This document shows, in pieces, positions 6,661-7,991 of a DNA stretch of 7,991 bases. Below the pieces are notes generated by a model. The model had not been told where the DNA came from and searched no databases. It worked only from the letters and a program-made list of their open reading frames with translations. Numbering within the stretch: position 1 is the first letter of the stretch; each line of letters begins with the position of its first letter. A program made the position numbers and the translations under genes. This DNA comes from Streptosporangiaceae bacterium (GTDB taxonomy: Bacteria; Actinomycetota; Actinomycetes; Streptosporangiales; Streptosporangiaceae), in contig JASHQP010000431.1 of the NCBI GenBank assembly GCA_030039095.1, positions 1-7,991 of the forward strand. The letters are read 5' to 3'.

Positions 6661-6690
6661 ATGGCGTATCCATGCGGGTACCGATCGTGA
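6661..6690 (+). CDS. Possible leaderless 9-codon upstream ORF before/overlapping wecC
   Basis: From the ATG at the predicted transcription start, a short frame encodes MAYPCGYRS and stops at TGA (6688-6690). That TGA overlaps a GTG (6687-6689) lying in the wecC frame, giving the same GTGA arrangement used between other genes of this locus. It could serve to deliver ribosomes to the GTG start, as neither candidate wecC start has a good Shine-Dalgarno. The frame is short enough to occur by chance, so this is only a hypothesis. Confidence 0.25.
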   Translation: MAYPCGYRS

Positions 6691-7937
6691 CGGCACTATC
6701 GAGCGCCGCCGTCGTCGGGCTCGGCTACATCGGGCTGCCAACCGCGGTGTCGCTGGCCACCGGCGGCCTCCAGGTAACGGGCGTCGACACCAACCCCGGC
6801 ATCGTCGAGCGGATCAACCGGGGCGAGACGCCGTTCGCGGAGCCCGATCTTTCCGTGGCGGTCAGCGGCGCGGTGGCCATGGGCCGGCTGCGGGCGCAGC
6901 AGGAGATGCCCCAGGCCGACGCGTACGTGATCGCCGTGCCCACCCCGTTCACCGGCGATCATCGGGCCGACCTCAGCTACGTCACCGCGGCCGCCGACGC
7001 GATCGCCGGCGTTCTGCGCGGCGGCGAGGTCATCGTGCTCGAGTCGACAGCCCCGCCCGGGACCACCCGGCGCGTCAGCGAGCTGATCGCGGCCCGCCGC
7101 CCGGACCTGCACCTGCCGCACGTCGCCGATATCCCGCCAGACGTGCACGTGGCGCACTGTCCGGAACGCGTCCTGCCGGGGCGGGTCATGATCGAGATCG
7201 CGACCAACGACCGGGTGATCGGCGGGCTGACGCCCGCGTGCGCCGCGCGTGCCGCCGAGCTGTACCGGACGTTCTGCCGCGGCGAGCTGATCGTCACCGA
7301 CGCGGCCAGCGCGGAGATGGCGAAGCTCGCCGAGAACGCCTACCGGGACGTGAACATCGCGTTCGCCAACGAGCTGTCGCTGATCTGCCAGCGCCTCGGC
7401 CTGGACGTCTGGGAGATCAGGCAGATGGCGAACCATCACCCGCGGGTCGAGATCCTCCGGCCGGGGCCCGGCGTCGGCGGGCACTGCATCGCGGTGGACC
7501 CGTGGTTCATCGTCGAGGCAGCACCGGACCTGGCCCGGCTGATCGCGACCGCGCGCACGGTCAACGACCACATGCCCGCGCACACCGCCGGCCAGATCGT
7601 GGCCACGTCGCGCCGGTTCCGCGATCCGCGGATCGCTTGCCTTGGTCTCGCGTTCAAGGCGGACGTGGGCGACCTGAGGGAGAGCCCAGCCGTCGACATC
7701 ACCGCGAGGGTTGCCGCGGCCCTGCCCGACGTCAAGATCCTTGCGGTCGAGCCGCACGTGTCGTCGCTGCCCGCCCGGTTCGACGAGCTCGGCAACGTGA
7801 TGATGGCCGACGCCGAGCACGCGATCGCCGAGGCCGACGTCATTGCGCTGCTGGTCGACCACAGCTGCTTCCGCACGATCAAGAAGACCCAGCTGGCAGG
7901 CAAGGTGGTATACGACACCCGCGGCATGTGGAGTTAA
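6672..7937 (+). CDS. wecC: UDP-N-acetyl-D-mannosamine dehydrogenase (UDP-ManNAcA synthesis)
   Basis: This 421-residue cytoplasmic enzyme belongs to the UDP-glucose/GDP-mannose dehydrogenase family and resembles E. coli WecC along its whole length. It oxidises the C6 alcohol of UDP-ManNAc to the acid with two NAD+. Visible motifs: NAD-binding VVGLGYIGLPTA (14-25), AVPTPFTGDH (88-97), ESTAPPGTT (124-132), HCPERVLPG (162-170), KLAENAYRDVNIAFANE (218-234, with Lys218 and Asn222), GPGVGGHCIAVDPWF (265-279, catalytic Cys272) and GLAFKADVGDLRESPA (325-340). The PTPF...GDH and GGHCIAVDPWF wording separates WecC from UDP-glucose dehydrogenases. The start is uncertain: ATG 6672 gives MRVPIVTALSS before the first strand, while an in-frame GTG at 6687 gives a 416-residue form; neither has a clear Shine-Dalgarno. 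It is divergent from the flippase-like gene. The partner 2-epimerase (wecB) is not in the window. Confidence 0.93.
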   Translation: MRVPIVTALSSAAVVGLGYIGLPTAVSLATGGLQVTGVDTNPGIVERINRGETPFAEPDLSVAVSGAVAMGRLRAQQEMPQADAYVIAVPTPFTGDHRADLSYVTAAADAIAGVLRGGEVIVLESTAPPGTTRRVSELIAARRPDLHLPHVADIPPDVHVAHCPERVLPGRVMIEIATNDRVIGGLTPACAARAAELYRTFCRGELIVTDAASAEMAKLAENAYRDVNIAFANELSLICQRLGLDVWEIRQMANHHPRVEILRPGPGVGGHCIAVDPWFIVEAAPDLARLIATARTVNDHMPAHTAGQIVATSRRFRDPRIACLGLAFKADVGDLRESPAVDITARVAAALPDVKILAVEPHVSSLPARFDELGNVMMADAEHAIAEADVIALLVDHSCFRTIKKTQLAGKVVYDTRGMWS

Positions 7938-7976
7938 GCCGGCGGCCGCCGTGCGGTACACGGCGGCCGCGCGGCT
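7937..7976 (+). terminator. Strong GC hairpin after wecC (probable terminator)
   Basis: GCGGCCGCCGTG (7942-7953) pairs perfectly with CACGGCGGCCGC (7959-7970) around a 5-nt loop, CGGTA. Skipping one bulged G at 7971, pairing continues for five more bases (7937-7941 with 7972-7976), beginning at the last base of the wecC stop codon. No T-run follows, as is common for actinobacterial terminators. The final 15 bases of the window show nothing further. Confidence 0.7.
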
Positions 7977-7991
7977 GGTGACGCCCAGCTT

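Noticed and set aside
6696..7961. 421-codon minus-strand frame opposite wecC
   Set aside because: It mirrors wecC in length only because of GC codon bias; no family features are visible and wecC is unambiguous.
6653..7981. Plus-strand frame of 442 codons starting at TTG 6653
   Set aside because: It runs alongside wecC in another frame and its translation is almost all Arg, Gly, Ala and Pro.
1..7991. CRISPR arrays, tRNA/rRNA genes, insertion sequences, prophage or defence genes
   Set aside because: No regularly spaced repeats, tRNA-like cloverleaf, transposase motif or terminal inverted repeats were seen by reading; nearly all DNA is accounted for by the polysaccharide genes.

Overview
The window is very GC-rich and densely packed. 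It shows Shine-Dalgarno sites of the GGAGG type, GTG and TTG starts, possible leaderless starts and short gene overlaps. This fits a high-GC actinobacterium (inference from composition and gene style; no 16S or other taxonomic marker is present). The whole window is one cell-surface or extracellular polysaccharide locus made of two divergent transcription units.

Minus-strand unit, read from about 6503 down to 1: (i) a polytopic membrane protein of the flippase-like / lysylphosphatidylglycerol-synthase-TM family (5361-6503); (ii) a WecA/WbpL-type polyprenyl-phosphate sugar-1-phosphate transferase (4299-5309); (iii) a WcaI/WbuB-like GT4 glycosyltransferase (3061-4299); (iv) an atypical SDR of the NAD-dependent epimerase/dehydratase type (2189-3064); (v) a heparinase II/III-like protein without a signal peptide (480-2192); (vi) the N-terminal 160 residues of a zinc-type dehydrogenase, resembling the first domain of the 'bi-domain oxidoreductase' family, running off the left edge (1-480). 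Genes ii to vi are joined by 1- or 4-nt stop/start overlaps (TGATG, GTGA, ATGA, TGATG), so they are almost certainly co-transcribed and translationally coupled. A 51-bp gap separates gene i from gene ii and holds a possible internal promoter.

Plus-strand unit: a WecC-type UDP-N-acetyl-D-mannosamine dehydrogenase (6672-7937), followed by a strong GC-rich hairpin that probably ends transcription. Its start region is ambiguous and contains a possible leaderless 9-codon ORF whose stop overlaps an internal GTG start.

Working model (inference): WecC supplies UDP-ManNAcA. The WbpL-like enzyme loads the first amino sugar onto a lipid carrier at the membrane. The GT4 enzyme adds a second residue. The SDR, heparinase-like protein and dehydrogenase tailor or edit the glycan or its precursors, and the flippase-like protein may assist the membrane step. 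No polymerase or classical Wzx is visible in the window.

The most interesting non-coding signal is a 30-bp element with 22 identical positions in the only two real intergenic gaps (6628-6657 and 5340-5369), containing a conserved CGTA-N10-TACG dyad. It may be an operator that coordinates both units.
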